Translations under genes and position numbers: made by a program | Assembly (NCBI RefSeq): GCF_044359855.1 | Contig: NZ_CP132291.1 | Location: forward strand, 1,302,001 to 1,366,000 | Reading direction: 5' to 3' | Source of the DNA: Rummeliibacillus pycnus_A | Lineage (GTDB): Bacteria; Bacillota; Bacilli; Bacillales_A; Planococcaceae | Length of the DNA: 64,000 nt | In this document: positions 9,612-17,887 of the stretch, in pieces | How the letters are laid out: each line of letters opens with the position of its first letter | Position numbering within the stretch: position 1 is the stretch's first letter | Notes under the pieces: model-generated | Database searches by the model: none | Told to the model about the DNA's origin: nothing | Seen by the model: the letters and a program-made list of their open reading frames with translations, nothing else

Positions 9612-9845
9612 TTACAAGAAAATGTAAATTACCAAAGCAGCTATACCACACATGAGTAGAATAAAAATAATGTAGCCTAAGGAACGAATCCATTTTGGCT
9701 TCGAATGTACTTTTAAGCGATTGTTTCCCGTTCGATTTTGTGCCATTCGTTGTTTAGCTGTTAAACGTGAATGGATGGTATCATCGTCATATCCTAACTG
9801 CTCTAGTTTCTTTTTTGTATTCAGTTTTTTTTTAGACATCGCCAT
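9612..9845 (-). CDS. Small basic protein with one C-terminal membrane segment, unknown function
   Basis: A 77-aa ORF with AAGGAAAA before the ATG at 9845. The first 45 residues are strongly basic (MAMSKKKLNTKKKLEQLGYD start) and the last 22 are hydrophobic (a segment from LGYIIFILLMCGIAALVIYI), which fits a tail-anchored, cytosol-facing protein. I do not recognise a family; the B. subtilis gene in this position (yrzE) encodes a different, multi-span protein. It lies 53 bases upstream of the DUF421 gene on the same strand and could be co-transcribed with it. Confidence 0.6.
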   Translation of the reverse strand: MAMSKKKLNTKKKLEQLGYDDDTIHSRLTAKQRMAQNRTGNNRLKVHSKPKWIRSLGYIIFILLMCGIAALVIYIFL

Positions 9846-9892
9846 CGTTTTCCTTTCAACAAGATGAACATTGTATTATTTCTACAAAAGCG

Positions 9893-9930
9893 CAAAAAAG
9901 CCTTTATTTCTATTCGAAATAAAGGCTTTA
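9893..9930 (-). terminator. Terminator of the ruvA-ruvB-queA-tgt-yajC group
   Basis: A perfect 14-bp stem (9897-9910 with 9916-9929, loop TATTC) is followed on the minus strand by TTTTTTG. It lies downstream of yajC and upstream of the next gene. Confidence 0.9.
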
Positions 9931-10004
9931 ATTTGTTTAGATAGTATTTTCCATAGCAAAAATTTCATTCTAAATTTACTCGTTTTATTAATAATCGGCT
10001 TTAG

Positions 10005-10110
10005 AACAATATTATTGATATTTCATCAGTTTCGCTACAGGTGTACGCTTTCCTGCAGAAGTCGCCGCCTTTCGCTCAAGCATGATGCATTAATAAAATC
10101 AACAATATCA
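10005..10110. repeat. Decayed copy (D) of the GC-rich intergenic repeat
   Basis: CGCTAC at 10033-10038 followed by CGCTTTCCTGCAG resembles the left end of copy A (CGCTAC, then CGCTTTCCTGCGGG). The hairpin structure is mostly lost. AACAATAT occurs on both sides (10005-10012 and 10101-10108), which might be a target duplication but is too short to be sure. Together with the terminator this accounts for the gap between yajC and the 77-aa gene. Confidence 0.45.
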
Positions 10111-10140
10111 TATAACAAGGCCTAATAATTATAATTAAAA

Positions 10141-10419
10141 CTATTTTGCTGTTTCTGTTCCTTCTACTACTTTACCTATAGCAGCACGTTCAAAACGTAA
10201 TTTAGAACCATCTTCAGCTTTGATTAGCACTGATGAGTCATCGATTGCATCGATTACACCGTGTAAACCACCAATAGTCACGATTTTATTGCCTCGTGCT
10301 AAATTACTTTGCATGTTTTGAGTGTTTTTACGTTGTTTTTGTGCTGGACGAATTAACATAAAATACATCAAAGCGAAAATAACAATCATTGGTAGAATTG
10401 CTGATAATTGTTGTGGCAT
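10141..10419 (-). CDS. yajC: Preprotein translocase accessory subunit YajC
   Basis: A 92-aa protein with one N-terminal membrane segment (ILPMIVIFALMYFMLIRPAQ) and the conserved cytosolic part KIVTIGGLHGVID. YajC associates with SecDF. Last gene of the ruvA-ruvB-queA-tgt-yajC group; a hydrophobic start and the RPAQKQRK stop-transfer motif are typical. A GGGGGAGA site precedes the ATG. Confidence 0.93.
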   Translation of the reverse strand: MPQQLSAILPMIVIFALMYFMLIRPAQKQRKNTQNMQSNLARGNKIVTIGGLHGVIDAIDDSSVLIKAEDGSKLRFERAAIGKVVEGTETAK

Positions 10420-10464
10420 ATCTAGTTCTCCCCCTTTCTATCTCTAGCACTCATTATACAAGAA

Positions 10465-11607
10465 TCAGAAATTTTTTGCATTTGGTTTGTTGAATCCATA
10501 TTGTTCAAAGAATTCTTCACGGAAATCACCAAGACGATCTTCGCGAATTGCTTGGCGTACTTTACGCATTAAATCTTGTAAGAAATACAGATTATGATAT
10601 GAAGTTAATCGAATGCCAAATGTTTCATCCGCTTTGATTAAGTGGCGAATATAAGCACGTGAATAGTTTTTACATGTATAGCAATCACAGTTTGGATCGA
10701 GTGGTCCGAAATCGCGAGCAAATTTTGCATTCTTCACTACTAATCGTCCTTGGCTTGTCATACATGTACCATTACGCGCAATACGAGTTGGTAGTACACA
10801 GTCAAACATATCAATACCACGGATTGCACCATCAATTAATGAGTCCGGTGAACCCACTCCCATTAAGTAACGTGGTTTGTTAGATGGTAATAAAGGTGTT
10901 GTATATTCGAGCATTCTATTCATAATATCCTTTGGCTCACCTACAGATAAACCACCAATTGCATAGCCAGGGAAGTCTAAAGATACTAAGTCTTGTGCAG
11001 ATTGTTTACGAAGAGCTTCGAATTCCCCACCTTGTACAATCCCGAATAGCCCTTGATCTTGTGGACGAGCATGTGCTTCTAAACAACGTTCAGCCCAGCG
11101 TGAAGTACGTTCTACAGAATTTTTCATATAGTCATACGTAGCTGGAAATGGTGGACATTCATCAAATGCCATCATGATGTCTGATCCAAGTGCGTTTTGA
11201 ATTTCCATTGCCTTTTCTGGGCTTAAGAAAAGCTTGTCCCCATTTAAATGGTTACGGAAGTGAACGCCTTCTTCTTCAATTCGGCGAATATCACTTAAAC
11301 TAAAAACTTGGAAACCACCAGAATCAGTTAAAATAGCACGATCCCAGTTCATAAATTTGTGTAATCCGCCTGCTTCACGAATAAGTTCGTGACCTGGACG
11401 AAGCCATAAATGATAGGTATTACTTAAAATAATACCGGCACCCATTTCTTTTACCTCTTCTGGGGCCATCGTTTTGACTGATGCTTGTGTGCCTACTGGC
11501 ATAAAAGCTGGTGTTTCGAAAGAACCGTGCGGTGTATGCACGATTCCTAGTCTTGCGCCTGTTTGCTTATCTGTCTTGATAAGCTCATATCGAATTGCTT
11601 GAGACAT
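10465..11607 (-). CDS. tgt: tRNA-guanine transglycosylase
   Basis: A 380-aa enzyme that swaps guanine 34 for preQ1 in tRNAs with GUN anticodons, the base-exchange step of queuosine synthesis. Catalytic aspartates lie in LTDSGGFQVFSL and DMFDCVLPTRIARNG, and the zinc site is the Cys cluster CDCYTCKNYSRAYIRHL. Length matches the family. It follows queA by 3 bases; the two enzymes act in sequence on the same tRNA base. Confidence 0.97.
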   Translation of the reverse strand: MSQAIRYELIKTDKQTGARLGIVHTPHGSFETPAFMPVGTQASVKTMAPEEVKEMGAGIILSNTYHLWLRPGHELIREAGGLHKFMNWDRAILTDSGGFQVFSLSDIRRIEEEGVHFRNHLNGDKLFLSPEKAMEIQNALGSDIMMAFDECPPFPATYDYMKNSVERTSRWAERCLEAHARPQDQGLFGIVQGGEFEALRKQSAQDLVSLDFPGYAIGGLSVGEPKDIMNRMLEYTTPLLPSNKPRYLMGVGSPDSLIDGAIRGIDMFDCVLPTRIARNGTCMTSQGRLVVKNAKFARDFGPLDPNCDCYTCKNYSRAYIRHLIKADETFGIRLTSYHNLYFLQDLMRKVRQAIREDRLGDFREEFFEQYGFNKPNAKNF

Positions 11608-11610
11608 GTA

Positions 11611-12660
11611 TTAGTTTCCTTTCTTTGCTTTTGGTCGGATGAACATTGCATCGCCGAAACTGAAGAAACGATATTTGTTTTCTACAGCAACTTTATATGC
11701 ATTTAAAACATTTTCACGACCTGCAAGTGCACTAATCATCATAACTAGTGTTGATTTTGGTAAATGGAAGTTTGTAACCATACCATCAATTGCTTGGTAT
11801 TCAAAACCCGGATAGATAAAGATAGTAGTCCAACCAGATTCTGCCACGATTTGACCGTTATTGCGTTGCGCAATTGTTTCAAGTGTACGTGTAGAAGTTG
11901 TACCTACCGAAATTACACGACCACCATTTGCTTTCGTATCATTTATAATCTGTGCAGTTTCTTTCGATAAATTATAGAATTCAGCATGCATATCATGTTC
12001 TTCGATATTCTCTACACTTACTGGGCGGAATGTACCGATGCCAACATGTAAAGTTAAGAATGCTACTTTTACGCCTTTTGCACGGATTTGATCTAATAAT
12101 TCTTCAGTGAAGTGAAGACCAGCTGTTGGGGCTGCAGCTGAACCAAGTTCTTTAGAATACACTGTTTGATAGCGTTCTTGGTCATCTAGTTTTTCATGAA
12201 TATACGGTGGTAATGGCATTGTACCAAGTTTTTCTAGAATCTCAATGAAGATTCCTTCGTAATTAAATTTGAACATACGGCCACCATGTTCTAATTCACC
12301 AGTACAAGTTGCTTTTAGTAATCCATCACCGAATGTAATTTCAGTACCGACTTTCACACGTTTTGCTGGTTTTACAAGTGTTTCCCATTCATCATCACTC
12401 GTTTGTTTTAATAATAATACTTCAACATGAGCGCCTGTTTCTTCTTTAACACCAATTAAACGTGCTGGTAATACACGTGTGTTGTTAAGAATTAAACAGT
12501 CACCTTCTTGTATTTCACCTAAAATGTCACGGAAATGATGATGTGACACTTCACCAGTTTCGCGATCTAATACCATAAGTCGACTAGATGCACGATCTTC
12601 AAGCGGTACTTGTGCAATTAATTCTTCTGGTAAATAGTAATCAAAGTCTTCTAATTTCAT
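11611..12660 (-). CDS. queA: S-adenosylmethionine:tRNA ribosyltransferase-isomerase
   Basis: A 349-aa enzyme that converts preQ1 in tRNA to epoxyqueuosine by transferring the ribosyl part of S-adenosylmethionine. The N-terminus DFDYYLPEELIAQVPLEDR, the segment SAAAPTAGLHFTEELL and the C-terminal MVTNFHLPKSTLVMM are family hallmarks. It lies immediately upstream of tgt and about 75 bases downstream of ruvB. Confidence 0.97.
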   Translation of the reverse strand: MKLEDFDYYLPEELIAQVPLEDRASSRLMVLDRETGEVSHHHFRDILGEIQEGDCLILNNTRVLPARLIGVKEETGAHVEVLLLKQTSDDEWETLVKPAKRVKVGTEITFGDGLLKATCTGELEHGGRMFKFNYEGIFIEILEKLGTMPLPPYIHEKLDDQERYQTVYSKELGSAAAPTAGLHFTEELLDQIRAKGVKVAFLTLHVGIGTFRPVSVENIEEHDMHAEFYNLSKETAQIINDTKANGGRVISVGTTSTRTLETIAQRNNGQIVAESGWTTIFIYPGFEYQAIDGMVTNFHLPKSTLVMMISALAGRENVLNAYKVAVENKYRFFSFGDAMFIRPKAKKGN

Positions 12661-12736
12661 TGTAAACTTCCTTTTTATTATTTGGCTATGTTAATGAAAA
12701 GTTCCATTTCAATCCAAATGTAACTTAGCCTATTAT

Positions 12737-13741
12737 TTATGATTCTGATGGATATGCATAACCAAAATGTTCATATGCAAGTGCTGTTACAATACGACCT
12801 CTTGGAGTTCTTTGGATAAAGCCTATTTGCATTAAGTATGGCTCATAAACATCTTCAATCGTCATTGATTCTTCTCCTATACTAGCAGCAATCGTATCTA
12901 ATCCTACAGGACCTCCACGGAATCGTTCAATCATATTCTCAATCAATTTATGATCGATATGATCTAAACCCAGTGGATCAACTTGAAGTAGTTGTAAAGC
13001 ATCTTGGGCTAATTTTAGCGTGATATCCCCATCTCCAATTACTTGTGCATAATCACGTACCCGTTTTAACAGACGATTGGCGATTCGCGGTGTTCCACGA
13101 GAACGTCTAGCTACTTCACCTGCAGCAATTTTATCAGTACTGACATCAAATAATTCTGCACTTCTACAAACAATTTCAGTCAATGAATATTCATCATAGT
13201 AGTCTAATCGTAATAATACACCAAAACGGTCTCTTAGTGGAGCAGATAGCGCTCCCGCTCTTGTTGTTGCACCAACTAATGTAAAAGGAGGTAAATCCAG
13301 TCTGACTGAACGAGCTTGTGGCCCTTTCCCTACTACAATATCTAAACAGAAATCTTCCATTGCAGGATAAAGAACTTCCTCAATAGCTCTAGGTAATCGA
13401 TGTATTTCATCGATAAATAAGACGTCTCCAGGCTCTAGTGAACTAACAATTGCAGCTAAATCACCAGGGCGCTCGATTGCAGGACCACTTGTCATACGTA
13501 TATTGACGCCCATTTCATTAGCGATAACAGCTGCAAGCGTCGTTTTCCCAAGACCAGGGGGACCATAAAGTAAAACATGGTCAAGGCTTTCCTCACGCAT
13601 TTTAGCTGCTTCGATGAAGATTTTTAAATTATCTTTAACCTTTTGTTGCCCTATATATTGTATAAGGGTTTGAGGTCTTAATGATAGCTCAAACTGATCA
13701 TCATCCTTTGTTGCCTCACCTGATACGACACGATCATCCAC
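12737..13741 (-). CDS. ruvB: Holliday junction branch migration ATPase RuvB
   Basis: A 334-aa AAA+ motor that drives branch migration with RuvA. It has Walker A (GPPGLGKTTLA), Walker B (FIDEIHRL), a sensor motif (GATTRAGALSAPLRDRFG) and the C-terminal winged-helix with QIGFIQRTPRGR. It follows ruvA by 19 bases. Confidence 0.98.
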   Translation of the reverse strand: MDDRVVSGEATKDDDQFELSLRPQTLIQYIGQQKVKDNLKIFIEAAKMREESLDHVLLYGPPGLGKTTLAAVIANEMGVNIRMTSGPAIERPGDLAAIVSSLEPGDVLFIDEIHRLPRAIEEVLYPAMEDFCLDIVVGKGPQARSVRLDLPPFTLVGATTRAGALSAPLRDRFGVLLRLDYYDEYSLTEIVCRSAELFDVSTDKIAAGEVARRSRGTPRIANRLLKRVRDYAQVIGDGDITLKLAQDALQLLQVDPLGLDHIDHKLIENMIERFRGGPVGLDTIAASIGEESMTIEDVYEPYLMQIGFIQRTPRGRIVTALAYEHFGYAYPSES

Positions 13742-13760
13742 AGCTACTACCTCCTTTCTA

Positions 13761-14381
13761 CTATTGTTGTTTTAATAAAAGCTTTAACGCTTGTTTCATA
13801 TAATCCTCAGTCGTTATTAAACGGTCGTTTTCATCCAATTGAGGACGGATCTTTGTCAATTCACGTTCAGAATAGCCAAGTGCTGCAAGCGCCAAAAGGG
13901 CTTCTTCAAGTTCATGCTTGTTCGGATTCACACCAAATAGTGGTAATTCATCTTCTGCACTTGGTAATTCAATATTTTCAAGTAAGTTGTCCAATTTTCC
14001 TTTTAAATCTAGAATCATTTGGCGCGCTGTTTTTTTGCCGACACCAGGGAATTTCACTAAGAATTTTTCATCCTCTTGCTCAATTGCAGAGATTACTTGA
14101 CTTGGATTACCACTCGCTAAAATGGCTAGTGCTCCTTTTGGTCCAATCCCTGATACTTGAATTAGCTTACGAAATAATTCTCGTTGTTCTAATGTTTTAA
14201 AGGCAAATAATAGATTTGCATCTTCACGTACATGTAAATGTGTAAAGACTTTTACTTGTTCCTTACTTACCTGAAAAGCAAATGGATTTGGCGTATATAA
14301 TTGCCATCCAATCCCTTGTTGCTCTAACACTATATATTCCGGTGTTACACGCGTAACAGTTCCCATTATGTAGTCGTACAT
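13761..14381 (-). CDS. ruvA: Holliday junction DNA-binding protein RuvA
   Basis: A 206-aa junction-binding subunit. An OB domain (MYDYIMGTVTRV) is followed by two helix-hairpin-helix motifs (VSGIGPKGALAIL and FPGVGKKTARQMIL) and a C-terminal RuvB-contact domain. I use the ATG at 14381, 8 bases after AAAGGAG; the ATG two codons upstream sits too close to that site. First gene of the ruvA-ruvB-queA-tgt-yajC group. Confidence 0.97.
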   Translation of the reverse strand: MYDYIMGTVTRVTPEYIVLEQQGIGWQLYTPNPFAFQVSKEQVKVFTHLHVREDANLLFAFKTLEQRELFRKLIQVSGIGPKGALAILASGNPSQVISAIEQEDEKFLVKFPGVGKKTARQMILDLKGKLDNLLENIELPSAEDELPLFGVNPNKHELEEALLALAALGYSERELTKIRPQLDENDRLITTEDYMKQALKLLLKQQ

Positions 14382-14462
14382 GACCATTGCTCCTTTTGTT
14401 CAACGCTATCGATTATAGCATAATTTTAAATAAGTGATGATATGCAAACCTGCTATTACAGT

Positions 14463-14494
14463 GAAAAAAGATAGGCCATAATTGAGGCCTATCT
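14463..14494 (-). terminator. Terminator downstream of the safA-kinase unit
   Basis: Perfect 9-bp stem AGATAGGCC (14469-14477) with GGCCTATCT (14486-14494), followed on the minus strand by TTTTTT. It separates the spore genes from ruvA. Confidence 0.88.
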
Positions 14495-14513
14495 CAAAAG
14501 GCAAACATGTATT

Positions 14514-15383
14514 CTATTTCCACCTACCACAATCATACCATAATTTTGACCAAGAAGAGAGTGCCACTTCCGTAAAGCGTATTAATTCCTCCACAAACGC
14601 TTGCTGTTTTTCAGTAGTAACCGTTTTTACGTACATCCATTCACGCAATATTTCATTAGGAAAACGCAATGTTTGTAAATAAGTAAGTGGTATTCGTTTT
14701 AGTAAAGGTTGCTCATTCAGCAAGGTACTCAAGTTATAATTCACATGTGGCAATACTCGATGCATCCACATAATAAACTCTTCCTCTGGGTGTCCATAAG
14801 CAGCAAGGTCAAAATCAATCAAAATATTCTTCCCTTTAGAGTCTTTCAAAAAATTATGATGCACTACATCTCCATGAAGTAATGTCTTTTTACTCTGTAA
14901 AGGTTCTATTTGATTAAAATCTTTTAATGCCTCCTGTGCATATAGAATGAGCTGATTACAGTTGTCTGCACCAAGATATACAGATACTTGTGCATAATGC
15001 ATGATGAATTTTTGCAACCTTTCTTGCCATTTTAGACGCAAATCATACGGTGGTAAAAGATATTCATCTTTTGACCAGTCTACTTTTTTTCCAGTTTGAT
15101 GTAGCTGATGTAAAAGTTCTAGGGAGTTTGTACGGTCCATTCTTGATTGATAACTAAACGACCTAGCATTTTTTATCCATGGTTGTATAAGTATATTTTG
15201 ATCTTCTAACGTAACTTTTGATAACGTATGTGGGAATTGCATGTCAGCAAGTTTTTCATGTACTGCTTTAACCTTTTTTGCAACCAATGGATTATCATAT
15301 TTTTTCACTACAAATTCTTCTTTTTTTAACTGACAATGCCAGACATTCGATTTAATCTTCCTTTTTAAATCGAAATTGATCAC
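14514..15383 (-). CDS. Spore-associated phosphotransferase-like (YsxE/CotS-type) protein
   Basis: A 289-aa protein with an aminoglycoside-phosphotransferase/choline-kinase fold. The catalytic loop LLHGDVVHHNFL and the metal-binding LIDFDLAAYGHPEEEF are intact, so it may be an active kinase. Family members in Bacillus (YsxE, YutH, CotS, CotI) are spore coat proteins. In B. subtilis ysxE follows spoVID; here the gene abuts safA with no gap (safA stop at 15384) and is probably translationally coupled to it. Assignment to the YsxE subgroup rather than another coat kinase is inference from context. Confidence 0.75.
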   Translation of the reverse strand: MINFDLKRKIKSNVWHCQLKKEEFVVKKYDNPLVAKKVKAVHEKLADMQFPHTLSKVTLEDQNILIQPWIKNARSFSYQSRMDRTNSLELLHQLHQTGKKVDWSKDEYLLPPYDLRLKWQERLQKFIMHYAQVSVYLGADNCNQLILYAQEALKDFNQIEPLQSKKTLLHGDVVHHNFLKDSKGKNILIDFDLAAYGHPEEEFIMWMHRVLPHVNYNLSTLLNEQPLLKRIPLTYLQTLRFPNEILREWMYVKTVTTEKQQAFVEELIRFTEVALSSWSKLWYDCGRWK

Positions 15384-17171
15384 CTAACAAGACTCACATC
15401 CTGCTTGCGGGAAGTTCGGCATAGGGTATGGTTGTGGTTGTGGCCAATGTTGAGCTGGTGGGAATGGTGAGCATGAGCAACAATGTTCTGGCCCCTTCAT
15501 TTGATGATGCATAAAGGGCATTTGTGGTCCATAATTCCATTGTGGTTCATTAAACTGTGGATGCTGCATTGCTGGCATATGATACCAAGGCTCTACATTT
15601 TGGTGAGGTTGATGTTCATATAAAGATGATGATTCACATTCTCTTGTAGATTCTGGCATTTGCCAATGTGGCGGTGTCATTGATTCCATCATTTGCCCAG
15701 GCATTTGGCCCATCCATGACTCTTGCATTGGTCCCGGCATCGGCCCAGGCATTTGCCCCATCCATGGTTCTTGCATTGGCCCCATCATCGGCCCAGGCAT
15801 TGGTCCCATCATCTGCCCCGGCATTTGCCCCATCCACGATTCTTGCATTGGCTCCATCATCGGCCCAGGCATTTGCCCCATCCACGATTCTTGCATTGGC
15901 TCCATTTGTCCTGACCATGGTGATACCATATGGTGGCCTCCGCATCCACAATGATGTTGTGGTGCCATTTGTCCTAACCACGGTGATACCATATGATGAT
16001 GCCCCCCGCATCCGCAATGGTGTTGCGGTGCCATATGATGTCCCCCGCATCTGCAATGGTGTTTTGGTACCATATGATGTTCTCCGCATCCGCAATGGTG
16101 TTTTGGTGCCATATGATGTCCTCCGCATCCGCAATGGTGTTTTGGTGCCATATGATGTCCCCCGCATTCGCAATGTTGTTTTGGTGAAACAACCTGTGGA
16201 CATGGACATGGCATTGGCATTGGCATCGGTATTGGCATAGGTATCGGTATTGGCTGTGGACATGGTGCGCAAGCAGGTTGTTGATATTCTTTTTGCGGTT
16301 GAATAATGAATTCCTCCTCATGTTGTTCGATCATTTCAATTCTCGCTCTGACGGGGCGGGCTTCTTCAAATGGATGTACATGTGGTATTGGCGTTGGTTG
16401 CACAATTGGGATAGGGACAGGGATAGGCGGTGCTACTGGTGGCTGCACCGGTTGTGCAATCGGGTACTCTTTCGGTATTATCCTCGGTTGTTCTTTTGGA
16501 TGTGCAATTGGATGCTCCTTCGGTATTACCCTCGGTTGCTCTTTGGGATGTGCGATTGGGTGCTCTTTTGGGTGATGTTCTTTTGGATGCGTGATTGCAT
16601 GCTCCTTTTGATGATGTTCTTTTGGATGCGTGATTGCATGCTCCTTTGAATGATGTTCTTTTGGATGCATGTTTGAATGCTCCTTTTGATGATGTTCTTT
16701 TGAATGTGCGTTTGAATGCTCCTTTTGATGATGTTCTTTTGAATGCGTGTTTGAATGCTCCATTGAATGATGTTCTTTTGAATGCGTGTTTGAATGCTCC
16801 ATCGGATGATGTTCTTTTGAATGCGTGTTTGAATGCTCCATTTGATGGTGTTCATTTGGATGCGTGTTTGAATGCTCCTTTGGTGCCATCCTCGGTTGTT
16901 CTTGTGGTTGCACATGGTGTACTGGCTGTTCCTTAGGGTGTACTTGATGAACTGGCTGTTGCTCTTTTGGATGCGCTAAATGCTGCTCTATTGGTGTTTT
17001 CTTAGGCTGTTCCTTTTTTGGCGCATCAGGCAAAAATAATTCCATCCCTGGAACGATGTAATCAGGATTTGCTAAATGGGCGTTTAATCTTTTCATATCC
17101 TCGAAAGAAATACCATATTGTCTTGCAATTTTCCAAAGTGTTTCGCCCTTTTTGACAGTATGAACGCGCAA
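15384..17171 (-). CDS. safA: Spore coat assembly protein SafA (LysM, His/Cys/Met-rich repeats)
   Basis: A 595-aa coat morphogenetic protein. The TTG at 17171 is the likely start: GGAAGGAGG lies 6 bases upstream, and translation then begins at the LysM domain (residues about 2-46: VHTVKKGETLWKIARQYG to YIVPGMELFLP). The ATG at 17210 has no ribosome site. After a Lys/Pro linker come about eight 13-residue units of the type EHSNTHSKEHHPM, then Pro/Ile-rich repeats, five to six CGCGGHHM units, and Gly/Pro/Met-rich repeats with MQESWM. SafA targets the cortex-coat interface in B. subtilis through its LysM domain. The His, Cys and Met content is extreme. Its partner SpoVID is encoded at 51.1 kb. 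Confidence 0.88.
   Translation of the reverse strand: MRVHTVKKGETLWKIARQYGISFEDMKRLNAHLANPDYIVPGMELFLPDAPKKEQPKKTPIEQHLAHPKEQQPVHQVHPKEQPVHHVQPQEQPRMAPKEHSNTHPNEHHQMEHSNTHSKEHHPMEHSNTHSKEHHSMEHSNTHSKEHHQKEHSNAHSKEHHQKEHSNMHPKEHHSKEHAITHPKEHHQKEHAITHPKEHHPKEHPIAHPKEQPRVIPKEHPIAHPKEQPRIIPKEYPIAQPVQPPVAPPIPVPIPIVQPTPIPHVHPFEEARPVRARIEMIEQHEEEFIIQPQKEYQQPACAPCPQPIPIPMPIPMPMPMPCPCPQVVSPKQHCECGGHHMAPKHHCGCGGHHMAPKHHCGCGEHHMVPKHHCRCGGHHMAPQHHCGCGGHHHMVSPWLGQMAPQHHCGCGGHHMVSPWSGQMEPMQESWMGQMPGPMMEPMQESWMGQMPGQMMGPMPGPMMGPMQEPWMGQMPGPMPGPMQESWMGQMPGQMMESMTPPHWQMPESTRECESSSLYEHQPHQNVEPWYHMPAMQHPQFNEPQWNYGPQMPFMHHQMKGPEHCCSCSPFPPAQHWPQPQPYPMPNFPQAGCESC
15705..15930 (-). repeat. Gly/Pro/Met-rich tandem repeats in safA
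   Basis: In-frame degenerate repeats encoding variants of GQMPGPMMEPMQESWM. Unit length varies by small multiples of three bases, so the reading frame is kept. The pattern suggests slippage or unequal exchange. Confidence 0.8.
15930..16190 (-). repeat. Cys/His 39-bp tandem repeats in safA
   Basis: About six copies of a unit encoding KHHCGCGGHHMAP, four of them head to tail with 39-base spacing and two broken by HMVSPWLGQM-type inserts. The DNA units are nearly identical (GCATCCGCAATGGTGTT recurs), pointing to recent expansion. Confidence 0.85.
16556..16880 (-). repeat. His/Glu 39-bp tandem repeats in safA
   Basis: About eight 39-base units encoding EHSNTHSKEHHxx, grading into EHAITHPKEHHPK and then shorter HPIAHPKEQPR units. 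Again the period is 13 codons, as in the Cys/His block, although the sequences are unrelated. Confidence 0.85.
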
Positions 17172-17306
17172 GCTTTTCCTCCTTCCGTCTCTATACAATA
17201 TGAAAAGCATCGTTATTTGGACACTCGAATCTTATTTGTTTACGCCTTTCATGTTACACTATGTATATAGAAGTACTATTTATGCTTGGATTTTGGGGTG
17301 TTATTT

Positions 17307-17840
17307 ATGAAAAAATTACTTGGTGAAGAACGTAGAGCATTTTTATTAGATTTATTAAAAACAGAAGGTAAGGCCATTACAGGTACTGAATTTGCACAAA
17401 GAACGAATGTTTCTAGACAAGTAATCGTCAATGATATTGCCTTACTAAAAGCGCGAAATGAACCGATTGTTGCAACGAGTCAAGGTTATATATATTTTAA
17501 TCAAAAAGCCAGCGTACAAATTTTCGAACGACAAATTGCTGCTTACCATACATCAGATCAAACAGAAGAGGAATTAAATACATTGGTAGATGCAGGAATT
17601 ACTGTAAAAGACGTCACCGTCGAACACCCTGTTTATGGCGAAATAACAGCCAATATTATGGTAAAAAATCGATATGACGTTCAACAATTTATGAATAAGT
17701 TGCAAGAAACAAACGCAAGTCCATTGATGGCTTTAACAGATGGTGCACATCTGCACACCATTTCGGCTCCAACTGAAGCTCAACTCGATTTAGCAGAAAA
17801 ATTATTAATAGAAAAAGGGTACCTCCTTAAAAAGGATTAA
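17307..17840 (+). CDS. niaR: NAD biosynthesis transcriptional repressor NiaR
   Basis: A 177-aa repressor (B. subtilis YrxA) that uses nicotinate as co-repressor and controls NAD synthesis or niacin uptake genes. An N-terminal HTH_11 domain (ITGTEFAQRTNVSRQVIVND) is followed by a 3H domain with conserved His residues in AYHTS, VEHPVYGE and AHLHT. I choose the ATG at 17307; the ribosome site (GGGGTG) is mediocre. In B. subtilis it lies beside the nadBCA-nifS genes; none of those is here, so its targets must be elsewhere. Confidence 0.9.
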   Translation: MKKLLGEERRAFLLDLLKTEGKAITGTEFAQRTNVSRQVIVNDIALLKARNEPIVATSQGYIYFNQKASVQIFERQIAAYHTSDQTEEELNTLVDAGITVKDVTVEHPVYGEITANIMVKNRYDVQQFMNKLQETNASPLMALTDGAHLHTISAPTEAQLDLAEKLLIEKGYLLKKD

Positions 17841-17847
17841 TTTTAAG

Positions 17848-17887
17848 TAAAAAAAAAAGTGTCCAACTCATTTGGACACTTTTTTTA
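17848..17887. terminator. Bidirectional terminator between niaR and pheA
   Basis: Stem AGTGTCCAA (17858-17866) with TTGGACACT (17872-17880), flanked by an A-run on the left and a T-run on the right, so it serves both convergent genes. The right arm also encodes the last codons of pheA, whose stop falls in the loop. Confidence 0.9.

Noticed and set aside
15668..16240. Long open frames on both strands across safA (190 aa plus, 212 aa minus).
   Set aside because: They arise because the 39-base repeats keep all frames free of stops. Products are low-complexity, no ribosome sites, and the LysM-led frame explains the region.
15930..16880. Tandem repeats that could be mistaken for a CRISPR array.
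   Set aside because: Units are contiguous, in-frame, with no unique spacers, and there are no cas genes.
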